Of a stretch of 64,000 nt of DNA, positions 38,482 through 47,345 are shown one piece after another. A program made the position numbers and the translations under genes. Below the pieces are notes generated by a model that was given only the letters and a program-made list of their open reading frames with translations, had not been told where the DNA came from and searched no databases. Within the stretch, counting starts at the first letter, position 1; each line of letters opens with the position of its first letter. The DNA is taken from assembly GCF_015751045.1 (NCBI RefSeq), contig NZ_BNJW01000011.1, forward strand, positions 34,782 to 98,781, in the 5' to 3' direction. Origin of the DNA: Enterococcus lactis (GTDB lineage Bacteria; Bacillota; Bacilli; Lactobacillales; Enterococcaceae).

Positions 38482-39546
38482 CTATAAGATGATCAATTCT
38501 TTTGGTGAACGAGTCAATACACGATTGCCATCTTCTGTGATCAGCAAATCGTCCTCAATACGTACCCCACCGATTCCTGGTAAGTAGATCCCTGGCTCGT
38601 CAGTAATTACATTTCCTGGTACAAATTGCTTTTCCGCACGAGAAGAAACATTCGGTCCTTCGTGGATCTCCAGACCGATCCCATGTCCTGTAGAATGTCC
38701 AAATGCTTCACCGTAACCATGTTTTGAAATATAATCTCTAGCAACTGCGTCTAATTGTACACCAGTCATTCCTGGTTTCGCAGCATCAATAACCGCTAAT
38801 TGCGCATCTAGAACTACTTGATATATTTCTTTTAATTTTTCTCCAGGATCACCAATAGCGAATGTACGTGTCATATCAGAAACATACCCTTCGTAATAGC
38901 AGCCAAAATCCAACGTGATCAAGTCACCTTGTTCGATGAGTTTCTTGCTTGCTACACCATGCGGCATAGCCGAACGCAATCCGCTAGCAACGATCGTATC
39001 AAAAGAAACACCTGAAGCGCCAAGAGAACGCATATAAAAGTCTAGTTGATTTGCGACTTCAATCTCAGTCATGCCCGGTTGGATCATTTTCAGGATGTGA
39101 TCATAAGCCATATCCGCAATATTACATGCTTTTTCGATAATGGCGATTTCTTCTTCATCTTTCACTTCTCTAAGTTCTTCAATCATCTGTGAAACAGGTA
39201 CTAATTCCGCATCGATGATTTCTTCTAAAACCGAATATTCTAAAAATGAGACTGTTGTTTCCTCAAAAGCTAATGAGTGCAGTTCTTCTTTGCGTACTAA
39301 GTTTGCTACCTCATCAAAAATAGGTCCGACATTTTTAATAATTTCAAACCCTTGAGCCTGCGCTGCCGCCTGCTCGGTATAACGAAAATCAGTAATAAAA
39401 AATGCTTTTTCCAAAGTAATAACAGCTAATCCTGTCGTACCTGTAAAGTTCGTTAAGTAACGAAGATTGTACGGACTGGTAACCAAAAATGAATCCAAAT
39501 TTTCTTCTTGCATTTTTTTGCGCAATTTTTCTACACGTAGCATCAT
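38482..39546 (-). CDS. M24 family metallopeptidase (Xaa-Pro aminopeptidase type)
   Basis: A 354-residue two-metal peptidase of the pita-bread fold, cleaving N-terminal residues ahead of proline. A creatinase-like N-terminal domain (about 1-125) precedes the catalytic domain with ITLDFGCYYEGYVSDMTRTFAIG (metal Asp pair), AFGHSTGHGIGLEIHEGP (His) and ITDEPGIYLPG with IEDDLLI (Glu pair). It matches Bacillus YqhT. Start is ATG 39546 or the next ATG. Confidence 0.93.
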   Translation of the reverse strand: MMLRVEKLRKKMQEENLDSFLVTSPYNLRYLTNFTGTTGLAVITLEKAFFITDFRYTEQAAAQAQGFEIIKNVGPIFDEVANLVRKEELHSLAFEETTVSFLEYSVLEEIIDAELVPVSQMIEELREVKDEEEIAIIEKACNIADMAYDHILKMIQPGMTEIEVANQLDFYMRSLGASGVSFDTIVASGLRSAMPHGVASKKLIEQGDLITLDFGCYYEGYVSDMTRTFAIGDPGEKLKEIYQVVLDAQLAVIDAAKPGMTGVQLDAVARDYISKHGYGEAFGHSTGHGIGLEIHEGPNVSSRAEKQFVPGNVITDEPGIYLPGIGGVRIEDDLLITEDGNRVLTRSPKELIIL

Positions 39547-39718
39547 AATGAAACTCCCTCTTTCTTTGCACGCTTTTTTCTATTATAGCAAACTTTTCTT
39601 CGTACACGACAGTTAAATAAAAATTTCCGGAAAACTTCTTTTTCTTTTAAAGAAAGAAAGCCAAAAAGGAGTCACAGTCTCGCTGCAACTCCTTTTAGTT
39701 TACTATTTTGTAAAAAAC

Positions 39719-39964
39719 TTATGACCGTTTTCCAAAGAAAAACGAGACAACTGCTACCAAAATCACTGCGCCTAAAATAGATGGAATAAGTGCCATACCT
39801 GCAGCTTTTGGTCCCCATTCGCCGAAAATCGCTTGTCCAATACTTGAACCAACTAATCCAGCAATGATATTCGTGATACAGCCCATCGAATTTCCTTTGC
39901 TAGTGATTGCACCTGCAATCGCTCCGATCACAGCTCCAACAATCAATGTCCATAACCAACTCAT
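39719..39964 (-). CDS. GlsB/YeaQ/YmgE family stress-response membrane protein
   Basis: An 81-residue, three-helix membrane protein, MSWLWTLIVGAVIGAIAGAI, with Gly-rich helices and KGNSMGCITNIIAGLVGSSIGQAIFG, the signature of the transglycosylase-associated (GlsB) family. In enterococci such proteins accompany the Gls24 stress response. The ATG at 39964 follows AAGGAGGTTATATT. The actual function is unknown. Confidence 0.88.
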   Translation of the reverse strand: MSWLWTLIVGAVIGAIAGAITSKGNSMGCITNIIAGLVGSSIGQAIFGEWGPKAAGMALIPSILGAVILVAVVSFFFGKRS

Positions 39965-40059
39965 AATATAACCTCCTTCTTTGCTAATCAATTTTAGCAT
40001 AAGGGATTTAAAGGGGACAAATAATTGGTTCTGCTATTTCATATTTTCTTCTGCAAAGT

Positions 40060-40103
40060 AAAAAATAAAGAAAACCTCCCCTTAGAAGTTTTCTTTATTT
40101 TTT
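40060..40103 (-). terminator. Terminator after the DUF956 gene
   Basis: Stem AAATAAAGAAAAC / GTTTTCTTTATTT on the minus strand, followed by a U-run. It starts at the DUF956 stop codon and ends the mannose PTS region. Confidence 0.85.
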
Positions 40104-40476
40104 ATTTGCGTTTAAACATGCTACGGATACCACGTTTCACTACATCAAAGAAACTCAATGACTGTACCATTCTATCTTCATCTACATATTCTCTGATCGC
40201 ACGAAGTACTTTTTTAGGTTCTTTGGAAGAAAATGTGTATGTACCATTTTTTTTCGTTTGAATGGCATATCGAGGAATCCATTTTCCTTTTAGCATGACC
40301 GATGCTAGTACATAATCCACTTCTTCCCATGGAATTTGGATATATTTGCGTCTATCTCGCGCATGGTAAAATTCAAAGCCATTATCGCCTATCATGATTT
40401 GTCCGTAATCTGTCAGCCCCGTAAATGAAGTAGCGTCAATTACTAAGTCTACTTTTGTATTGATTGATTGAACCAT
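40102..40476 (-). CDS. DUF956 family protein (ManO-like) of the mannose PTS region
   Basis: A 124-residue cytoplasmic protein (VDLVIDATSFTGLTDYGQIMIGDNGFEFYHARDRRKYIQIPWEEVDYV). DUF956 is nearly always found next to mannose-type PTS genes; the Lactobacillales homologue is called ManO. The fold resembles PH-like domains. It lies 82 bases after the EIID gene, but a strong terminator stands between them, so it is expressed separately or by read-through. Confidence 0.88.
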   Translation of the reverse strand: MVQSINTKVDLVIDATSFTGLTDYGQIMIGDNGFEFYHARDRRKYIQIPWEEVDYVLASVMLKGKWIPRYAIQTKKNGTYTFSSKEPKKVLRAIREYVDEDRMVQSLSFFDVVKRGIRSMFKRK

Positions 40477-40516
40477 TTTCTCCCTCCAAATATCTGTTTA
40501 TTCACAGTATACTATA

Positions 40517-40545
40517 TAAAAAAAGCTCGGGACAACGCCCGAGCT
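40517..40545 (-). terminator. Strong terminator between the EIID and DUF956 genes
   Basis: Stem AGCTCGGG / CCCGAGCT (40538-40545 and 40524-40531) followed by seven U on the minus strand. It closes the sigma-54-driven EIIB-EIIAB-EIIC-EIID transcript. Confidence 0.88.
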
Positions 40546-40558
40546 ATATTTTTATGGA

Positions 40559-41473
40559 TTATAAAAGTCCGATGACGTGTCCTACAACACCGACTACGAA
40601 TAAGCCAAGGATAATAACGATTGGAGAAACTTTTTTCTTAAGCAACCACATACAGAACAATGTTAATCCTAATGCAGCTAAACCAGGAATCAATTGGTCT
40701 AAGTTGTCTTGTAACGTTGTTACCTTTTCAGGAGAAAGGGCTAAGCCATTATTAACTTGTTCAAATGCACTCTTGATTCCTTCACCACCTGAAGGTAATT
40801 TATCCCATTCGATGTAAGCACCTTTATCTAATTTTACAGTTGATACAACTGGTAAGAATTTGATTGATACCCATCTTTGTACCAAGGCAGCTAATACGAA
40901 CATCCCTAAAATAGAAGCACCTTTTGTTACGTCTTGTAATAATCCGCCAGAAAGGTCATCCGTAATTTTAGAACCAGCTCTGTAGCCGAATTCTTGTGTA
41001 TACCACATGAATGCCCAACGAATAATGTTCCAACCTAAGAAGAAGATGATTGGTCCAAGGATATTTCCTCCCATAGCTAATGAAGCACCTAGTGCACCTA
41101 GCATTGGACGTACTGTAAACCAGAACACTGGGTCACCAACACCAGCTAAAGGACCCATCATACCTACTTTAACCCCTTGAATCGCTACATCATCAACAGG
41201 TGCGCCATTCGCACGTTCTTCTTCCAGTGCCAATGTAACCCCTAAAATTGGAGAAGCAATGTATGGGTGTGTATTAAAGAATTCCAAGTGACGTTTCAAT
41301 GCTGCAGAACGTTCTTCTTTTGTTTTGTATAATTTTTTGATTGCTGGAATCATAGAAAATGCCCAGCCACCGTTTTGCATACGTTCGTAGTTCCATGAAC
41401 CTTGAATGAAGGTAGAGCGCCATGCAACAGCTAAACGATCTTTTTTTGATAATTTGATTTTTTCTTCTGCCAT
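40559..41473 (-). CDS. PTS mannose-family EIID component
   Basis: A 304-residue membrane protein that forms the mannose/glucose channel with EIIC. It carries SWNYERMQNGGWAFSMIPAIKKLY, the family block FFNTHPYIASPILGVTLALEE, and VGMMGPLAGVGDPVFW near 125. C-terminal helices follow. EIIC and EIID of this class are the receptors for class IIa bacteriocins in enterococci and Listeria. The ATG at 41473 follows GAAGGAGGAAAATAAA. Confidence 0.95.
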   Translation of the reverse strand: MAEEKIKLSKKDRLAVAWRSTFIQGSWNYERMQNGGWAFSMIPAIKKLYKTKEERSAALKRHLEFFNTHPYIASPILGVTLALEEERANGAPVDDVAIQGVKVGMMGPLAGVGDPVFWFTVRPMLGALGASLAMGGNILGPIIFFLGWNIIRWAFMWYTQEFGYRAGSKITDDLSGGLLQDVTKGASILGMFVLAALVQRWVSIKFLPVVSTVKLDKGAYIEWDKLPSGGEGIKSAFEQVNNGLALSPEKVTTLQDNLDQLIPGLAALGLTLFCMWLLKKKVSPIVIILGLFVVGVVGHVIGLL

Positions 41474-41493
41474 TTTATTTTCCTCCTTCAAGA

Positions 41494-42297
41494 TTAATAG
41501 TCATTCAAAATGTCGCCTAAAGGGTCACCAGAGTTGCTTCCGCCTCCATTATTTGATGAACCACCCATTTTAGAAAGGTTCAAGTAAATAAGAGCTAATG
41601 CAACACCTAAAGCACCTAGAGCAATCAATGTTAATTGAGAAATTGCAGCTACAACGAAACCGATAATGAAGAATGGCCATACTTCTTTTGTAGCCATCAT
41701 GTTGATTACCAAAGCGTAACCTACAGCTACGACCATTCCCCCACCGATAGCCATACCATCTGTTAACCATGCTGGCATTGATTCAAGGAATGATTGCACA
41801 GTTTGTGCTGGGATAAATAGCAATGCTGCTGCTGGGACCGCGATACGAACCCCTTGTAAACATACAGCAATGATGTGCCACATTTCAACCGTACGGATGT
41901 TTCCTTCTTCAGCAGCTGCATCCATCAAATGAACGATTGGAACAGCGATTGTACGTACGATCATTGTTAAGAACAACCCTGCAACAGCCAAAGGAACGGC
42001 AATCGCGATCGCAGAAGGAACACCTTTAACACCTTGTCCACCTAAAACTAAAATAATTGCTGATGCTACTGATGCTAATGCAGCATCTGGTGCTACAGCA
42101 GCACCGATATTTGCCCAACCTAAAGCGATCATTTGAAGCGTACCGCCAAGTACGATACCAGCTTCGAGGTTTCCGGTAACTAAACCGATCAATGTACATG
42201 CCACTAGTGGTTGATGAAATTGAAATTCATCAAGAATACCTTCCATACCAGCTAGAAAGGCAACTAATACGACTAAAATTATTGAAATAATAGACAT
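41494..42297 (-). CDS. PTS mannose-family EIIC component
   Basis: A 267-residue polytopic permease of the Man family. It carries GLVTGNLEAGIVLGGTLQMIALGW, then ANIGAAVAPDAALASVASAI. The C-terminus ends in a Gly/Ser/Asn-rich tail (MGGSSNNGGGSNSG) seen in ManM/MptC proteins. It partners EIID next door. Confidence 0.95.
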   Translation of the reverse strand: MSIISIILVVLVAFLAGMEGILDEFQFHQPLVACTLIGLVTGNLEAGIVLGGTLQMIALGWANIGAAVAPDAALASVASAIILVLGGQGVKGVPSAIAIAVPLAVAGLFLTMIVRTIAVPIVHLMDAAAEEGNIRTVEMWHIIAVCLQGVRIAVPAAALLFIPAQTVQSFLESMPAWLTDGMAIGGGMVVAVGYALVINMMATKEVWPFFIIGFVVAAISQLTLIALGALGVALALIYLNLSKMGGSSNNGGGSNSGDPLGDILNDY

Positions 42298-42329
42298 GAT
42301 AAGCCTCCTATAAATTTTAATATTATTTA

Positions 42330-43319
42330 TTACGCTTTTGCTAATTCAGCTTTTGCTTTTTTCAAAATGTCATCCATGTTATCGCGTGAATCATTAGGTA
42401 CTTTACGTACATCGAATTTCACACCTTTTTGTTCAAGCTTCTCAAACGCTTCAACATCTTCTTGTCCCATAGACAATACTTTACTTACAACGACTTTACC
42501 AACCGAATGCGCCATTGACCCAACATTTAATTCTTTGATGTCCACGCCACCTTCAACAGCTGTCAATACATCTTCAGGATTTTCAAATAAAAGCAATGCT
42601 TTGGTATTTCCAAAACGAGGGTCTTTTGCGACTTCGATCATTTTGCTAATAGGAATAACATTTGCTTTTACACCTGGAGGAGCAGCTTGTTCGATTAGTC
42701 TCTTACGCAGATCATCCTTTGATACTGCATCTGAAACAACGATAATACGGTTTGGTTGCACTGCTTTTGTCCAAGCTGTCGCAACTTGTCCATGTAACAG
42801 ACGTGAGTCAACACGAGCTAATACATATTTGATTTTCCCGTCTCCGACCACAGTTCCTTCTGGAAGTGCTCCTTTAGGTTGTGCGTCTTCAACTGCTGCT
42901 TTCGGTGCTTCTGCCGGTTCTAATTCTTCCGGTTTCACTTTTACACCATCTTTTGCTGTTTCAATGATATGCGCTGCAATTTCATGAGCAGATTCCATTG
43001 AAAAGCGTGATGCATAGGCTTCAATCAACATTGGCAAATTCAAACCGCTGACGATTGCCCATTTATCTTTGTGCTCTTCGAATAATGTGTTTGATTGATT
43101 GAACGGTGTTCCGCCCCATAAATCAACTAAGAATAACACTTCGTCTTGATTATCAAAAGAAGCAACCGCTTCTTCTAATTTGGCTCTCAAGTCATCTGGA
43201 CCTTCACTTGGTTTCAAAATCACGGCTTTGACGTTTTCTTGTTCGCCAAAGATCATTGAACCGGATTGTAAGATTCCTTCAGCAAATTGTCCATGACTTG
43301 CTAGGATAATCCCTACCAT
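42330..43319 (-). CDS. PTS mannose-family EIIAB component
   Basis: A 329-residue fusion. The EIIA domain has the phospho-His in [14 protein letters not shown] (His9) and [11 protein letters not shown] near 67. An Ala/Pro/Glu-rich linker (about 125-160) joins it to the EIIB domain with [16 protein letters not shown] (His176). It phosphorylates incoming mannose or glucose. It is the second PTS gene after a stand-alone EIIB. Confidence 0.96.
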   Translation of the reverse strand: MVGIILASHGQFAEGILQSGSMIFGEQENVKAVILKPSEGPDDLRAKLEEAVASFDNQDEVLFLVDLWGGTPFNQSNTLFEEHKDKWAIVSGLNLPMLIEAYASRFSMESAHEIAAHIIETAKDGVKVKPEELEPAEAPKAAVEDAQPKGALPEGTVVGDGKIKYVLARVDSRLLHGQVATAWTKAVQPNRIIVVSDAVSKDDLRKRLIEQAAPPGVKANVIPISKMIEVAKDPRFGNTKALLLFENPEDVLTAVEGGVDIKELNVGSMAHSVGKVVVSKVLSMGQEDVEAFEKLEQKGVKFDVRKVPNDSRDNMDDILKKAKAELAKA

Positions 43320-43421
43320 ATTTATACCTCCTATTTACTTTTGTTGTAACAAATTCAAAAATATTAATAATTGCTAACCATTACAACAGAATTATTTGAC
43401 CTTTTCCAACAACCATTTTTG

Positions 43422-43913
43422 TTACACCTTTTTGATTTTCGCTAGTAGTTCCATCAAAAGGATTTTCCTGTCAGCAGGTACTTTTCGAATCTCTAACTCC
43501 ACTTCTTGACTGTTCAAGTAACGAAAGGAATCAATATCTTGTTGATTTACTGAAACAAAATTGGTAATCATTGATTTGCCTTCAGTAAAACTCATACCGC
43601 CGATATTCAACGACTTCAACTGTACACCGCAGCGGACAACCGCTTCAACATCTTGGGGATTGGTGAATAAAAGCATCACTTTTGCTCGTGATAATAGTCC
43701 ACTATGATAGATTTGAATCATTTTCTGCACGGTTATTACATTTGCTGTGATTCCCGGCGGTGCAGCTTCTTTTAATAGAAACTTTCTCAATTTATCTTGA
43801 GCAACTACATCGCTAATCACAATGATACGTTCAACACCTGTTTGCTTCGACCAAACTGTTGCGACTTGCCCGTGGATTAAACGATCATCTATACGTGCCA
43901 ATCGAATATCCAT
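43422..43913 (-). CDS. Stand-alone PTS mannose-family EIIB protein
   Basis: A 163-residue EIIB domain starting MDIRLARIDDRLIHGQVATV, with the phospho-His at residue 14 and EAAPPGITANVITVQKMIQIY further on. The ATG at 43913 follows AAGGAG with 8-base spacing; an in-frame TTG two codons upstream is less likely. It is separated from the EIIAB gene by 102 bases. E. faecalis and Listeria mpt operons have the same extra first gene. A regulatory role toward the EIIA-like domain of the adjacent activator is plausible, but inferred. Confidence 0.92.
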   Translation of the reverse strand: MDIRLARIDDRLIHGQVATVWSKQTGVERIIVISDVVAQDKLRKFLLKEAAPPGITANVITVQKMIQIYHSGLLSRAKVMLLFTNPQDVEAVVRCGVQLKSLNIGGMSFTEGKSMITNFVSVNQQDIDSFRYLNSQEVELEIRKVPADRKILLMELLAKIKKV

Positions 43914-43997
43914 CTGCAAAACTCCTTCTTCCTCACTACTTCACAGAAACCCCTATCATTTCTGTGTGAACAACCACCTCCTAGCACACACTACTAT

Positions 43998-44015
43998 AAG
44001 CAAAAAGCGTGCCAA
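43998..44015 (-). promoter_or_regulatory. Sigma-54 (-24/-12) promoter of the mannose PTS operon
   Basis: The minus strand reads TTGGCACGCTTTTTGCTT, with TGGCACG exactly as in the RpoN consensus and GG-N10-GC spacing. It lies 85 bases upstream of the EIIB start. mpt operons of Listeria and E. faecalis are known to need RpoN. Confidence 0.93.
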
Positions 44016-44060
44016 CTTTTTTATGATACACTAATTGAATTTAAAGGATTCTTAACCAAT

Positions 44061-44101
44061 ACACAAAAACGATACACTATGAAAGTGTATCGTTTTTGTG
44101 T
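44061..44101. terminator. Perfect 18-bp inverted repeat: activator terminator and candidate activator site
   Basis: Arms 44061-44078 and 44084-44101 are perfectly complementary (core GATACACT / AGTGTATC) around a five-base loop, right after the mptR-type stop codon. It can end the activator transcript. Its centre lies about 68 bp upstream of the sigma-54 GG, and a third GATACACT stands at 44025-44032. So it may also be the enhancer-like binding site of the activator. Confidence 0.75.
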
Positions 44102-44103
44102 AT

Positions 44104-46938
44104 TTAAGGCATAGTGTATTCTTTTTTATCTAGCTGATTATGCACTAGACGTAGCAGATAATACATTTCTTCTATTGGCACTTTTACTTTTATCTTATCT
44201 TCTAGCAGGACAACCGAGGCTGTTAATTGATTATAAAGAGGATCACTCATTGTATTCGTCAATTCGTTTTCTTCCACCGTCAACGTTTCATTTCGAATAA
44301 TCCGTTCGATCATTCCTGCTGCGTGCATCACTAAGTTGATCTTAAAACCATATTCTTCATTGCCAATTCCCATCGTCTGAGAGACTTGTGTAGAAAATTG
44401 CCACATTGGATCGATTAGTTTACTACCATTGATAAAGATGAAGTTCTCAGAGATAAACTCAACACATGTTTTTTTAGCTGTCTCTTCATCTAGCGAGACG
44501 AATTCAGTTTCTTCCATTTCTGATTCCATAAGCAACTGATCCAAAATGACTTCGATATTTTGATCAATGAAGCGCTCTAAAGGAATAAATGGTGCTTGGA
44601 TATTCAAATCAGTAATTCCAGTAGTTGCTATGATCTGATATTCTTTTTGGATAACTGGCAATTCTTCTTTCACTTCCACAATCGACAAAGCTAGAACTTC
44701 TAATTCTGTTTCTTGACGCTTATTTACCGCTCGTTCGATCAATTCTTTGATTCTTTGCGCTGTACCTTCGCCAGATGCACAAATGGCCAAAACAGCTTTT
44801 TTCTTATGGATAGGTTTTGTTTCCTGGACAGGTTCTACAGAAGATATTTCTGCGTAACCTCGAAAATTCTTCAATGATTCATGCAACATATCTAAATCTG
44901 TCCCTAATACAGAGACCTTTCGCACAGTTTCCAAAACTAGAGAAGTTGTTACCATGTCAACGGTACGTACAGGTATCCCGGTGTCTCGCTGAATTTGCGA
45001 ATTAAATGAGGCGAGGGACCCCATATCCACTAATAGTATGACCCCGCTTCCTTCATCTACTTCTTGTACATTGCGTTCAATTCGGTCTAAAGCTGTTTTC
45101 GGATCCATATCCAACGGCATGTCTACTGCTCGTACATTCTCTGCATCTAACAACTGTTGGACAACCTGAACCATACTGCTTGCTGTACTGTTTCCGTGAG
45201 CCGCAACGACTACACCGATTCTGCCGCTTGCTTGGTTCGCCCGTAACGAGACGAGTAGAACAGTCAAGTAGTAGTCTTCACTTTCTGGAATATCCACTTG
45301 AAAATACGTTTCTATATAACTACGCACTTCTTTCGCAACAGCATATTCATCTGGAAAATCAAATGCCATCTCACGGATATTATCATTCGTATGCCGTTCT
45401 TCTCCTAAATTGATCTTTTTCAAAAACGAACTGATATGCAAGCTCATAGCATAAATAAAGTTTTGCTGAAAGTCATATGGTAAAGATCTTTTGACCATTA
45501 CATAAATCTGATTGGTCACTTCTATGATTTTTGGATCTACAAATTCTGCTAATTTGCTATCTGCATTAAAAGAAAACCCATGGTCTTTATAAAAAGACTT
45601 CAGATGGATGTTGATATCTGTAGAAATAAAGTGATTGATTGCTTCTTGGTCCAACCCATCCGACTTCAGCAAAGCTGCTTTATCTCCGATGATATCATAT
45701 AGATTATAAGGTAATTCATAGGAGTCTGATTGGATTTTCATGATCGTATCGTTTGGTGCTACAGTTATCTTTGGCTCCAATATTTTAGAAAGCTCTGCCA
45801 TTGCACTGCGGTTGCTTGCTAATTGAATCAATCCGCTACGAATCCCTTCTGTCAAATCATCAATCGTAATCGATATTTCGGGAGATTGCATATGATTTAG
45901 AAATCCTCGTGCGCATACTAACTGGATATTCGACTTCAATTGACCTATATTACCATAAGTCACACTGCCAATCAGTGCTTTTGCTACATCTTCTGTCAAA
46001 GAGATCTTTCGTTGCGTGCGGTTCGCTTCGTGGGCAATCATAATTTTTACTAAATCGACTTTCTCATTTGCAGGACGTTTTTCAAAAGCCGGAAGTTTGA
46101 TATTAATTGGGATACGCCGAACAAAAGTTTCCAATAGCGAAGAGCCTGGATCTTCTGTGGTCGCACCTACGATTCGTACATTTGCTTCATGAGATTTCGT
46201 TGTTTCTCCAAGTCGACTGTAAGTCCCGTGATCCATAAAGTAAAAGATCATTTCTTGACCTTCTGGAGGCAATCGGTGAATTTCATCCAGAAATAGCATA
46301 CCACCATCCGCTTGATCGATAATTCCCATTTTTTCTTCATCTGCACCTGTAAAGGCTCCTTTTGCATACCCAAATAAATGGCTCATCAAAAGCTCAGGGT
46401 TATTCGCGTAATCAGCACAATTGAAAACAATCAGTTCCGTTTCCTCATCTATTACATGATGTGCTTTGGCAAAATGATACATCGCGTGCGCAAAATAAGT
46501 CTTTCCTGATCCGGTAGGTCCTGTAATCAAGCAATTTAATCCTCTTGGCGGATACAAGATCGCAGCTTTTGCCTGTTCCACTGAGTTTTTCATGCTACCA
46601 TTAGCTCCAATGATTTTTGCAAAGATATCCTTAGTATCTATCTGGAGCGTATTTTTTTCTTCAGAGACCGGCGTTTCTTTGTAACTGACCACATGTTTTG
46701 CAGCTGGCTTTACGTGCGTAGCGAGTGTTTGATATATGTAACGTACTGGTCGTCCATCTGTCTTTATCAATTTTCCTTCGCGCACTAGCTGATTCAGATC
46801 CTTACTGCTATTCGTTCGTTGGATTCCTAACACTTCAGCAATTTCTTGTGTCGTTACTCCTTGGTCATATTCTGCCTTTGTTAAATGAGCGGTTTTTTCT
46901 TTGACATACATATAAATTCGGTCCATGCGTTTTGCCAA
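44104..46938 (-). CDS. LevR/ManR-family sigma-54-dependent activator of the mannose PTS operon
   Basis: A 944-residue activator. Winged helix (about 1-70); AAA+ domain with Walker A GPTGSGKT (140-147), GAFTGA (194-199) and Walker B MLFLDEIHRL; PRD1 with His501; mannose-type EIIA domain VVAAHGNSTASS (His581); EIIB-like site AICASGEGTA (Cys720); PRD2 with His872 in NLVMHAAGMIERI. The TTG at 46938 has AAAGGAG eight to nine bases upstream, better than the ATG four codons later. It is the MptR/ManR of this operon, by position and domain set. Confidence 0.94.
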   Translation of the reverse strand: MAKRMDRIYMYVKEKTAHLTKAEYDQGVTTQEIAEVLGIQRTNSSKDLNQLVREGKLIKTDGRPVRYIYQTLATHVKPAAKHVVSYKETPVSEEKNTLQIDTKDIFAKIIGANGSMKNSVEQAKAAILYPPRGLNCLITGPTGSGKTYFAHAMYHFAKAHHVIDEETELIVFNCADYANNPELLMSHLFGYAKGAFTGADEEKMGIIDQADGGMLFLDEIHRLPPEGQEMIFYFMDHGTYSRLGETTKSHEANVRIVGATTEDPGSSLLETFVRRIPINIKLPAFEKRPANEKVDLVKIMIAHEANRTQRKISLTEDVAKALIGSVTYGNIGQLKSNIQLVCARGFLNHMQSPEISITIDDLTEGIRSGLIQLASNRSAMAELSKILEPKITVAPNDTIMKIQSDSYELPYNLYDIIGDKAALLKSDGLDQEAINHFISTDINIHLKSFYKDHGFSFNADSKLAEFVDPKIIEVTNQIYVMVKRSLPYDFQQNFIYAMSLHISSFLKKINLGEERHTNDNIREMAFDFPDEYAVAKEVRSYIETYFQVDIPESEDYYLTVLLVSLRANQASGRIGVVVAAHGNSTASSMVQVVQQLLDAENVRAVDMPLDMDPKTALDRIERNVQEVDEGSGVILLVDMGSLASFNSQIQRDTGIPVRTVDMVTTSLVLETVRKVSVLGTDLDMLHESLKNFRGYAEISSVEPVQETKPIHKKKAVLAICASGEGTAQRIKELIERAVNKRQETELEVLALSIVEVKEELPVIQKEYQIIATTGITDLNIQAPFIPLERFIDQNIEVILDQLLMESEMEETEFVSLDEETAKKTCVEFISENFIFINGSKLIDPMWQFSTQVSQTMGIGNEEYGFKINLVMHAAGMIERIIRNETLTVEENELTNTMSDPLYNQLTASVVLLEDKIKVKVPIEEMYYLLRLVHNQLDKKEYTMP

Positions 46939-47294
46939 TGGTATCGCTCCTTTTCTATAGACTGTTGTTCTTAGGCTTCAAAACATAATACTATGTATTT
47001 ATTTCCGTTTCGTCAACTATTTACCTGATTTTGTTTCGTTGACAACAAGCGAAGGGACAAGCGTAATGAAGATAAAAGAACACAAAATATCAATTCCATT
47101 TTTATATTGGAAACAAGAAAAAGAACACTATTTATTCTACAATGATGCTGCTGATAGCAAACAATATCGCTTTCATTAATAAAAACAATCGTTATCAAAA
47201 CATTCTGATTACAAGATGGCAAAAAAATATTAAGCGTAAAAAGACATGGTAACCTTCGCATCCTTCATTACAACTTTTATTTTTATAAACAAAG
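46939..47294. other. Long intergenic region between the activator gene and rpmA
   Basis: About 350 AT-rich bases. They should contain the promoter of the activator gene. Nothing else is certain. A small plus-strand reading frame (47066-47179) lies inside and is listed separately. No repeats or RNA motifs were recognised. Confidence 0.5.
47066..47179 (+). CDS. Possible 37-residue ORF, unproven
   Basis: Begins MKIKEHKISIPFLYWKQEKE and ends YRFH. An AAGGGA lies eight bases before the ATG, and a TTGACA stands about 20 bases further upstream. No family is recognised. It is placed alone in a long intergenic region. Weight for it being real is low. Confidence 0.25.
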   Translation: MKIKEHKISIPFLYWKQEKEHYLFYNDAADSKQYRFH

Positions 47295-47328
47295 AAGAGG
47301 CTGTGACAAAAGTCTTGTCACAACCTCT
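47295..47328 (-). terminator. Terminator of the rplU-prp-rpmA operon
   Basis: AAGAGG-TGTGACAA / TTGTCACA-CCTCTT hairpin just after the rpmA stop, with T-runs. It shares the TGTGACA...TGTCACA core with the zwf-ileS terminator. Confidence 0.85.
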
Positions 47329-47345
47329 TTAATCGCAAGATTCAA

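Noticed and set aside
47013..47261. Minus-strand frame of 82 codons between the activator gene and rpmA
   Set aside because: No ribosome binding site, biased toward Leu/Ser/Cys as in shadow frames of AT-rich noncoding DNA, and no recognisable domain.
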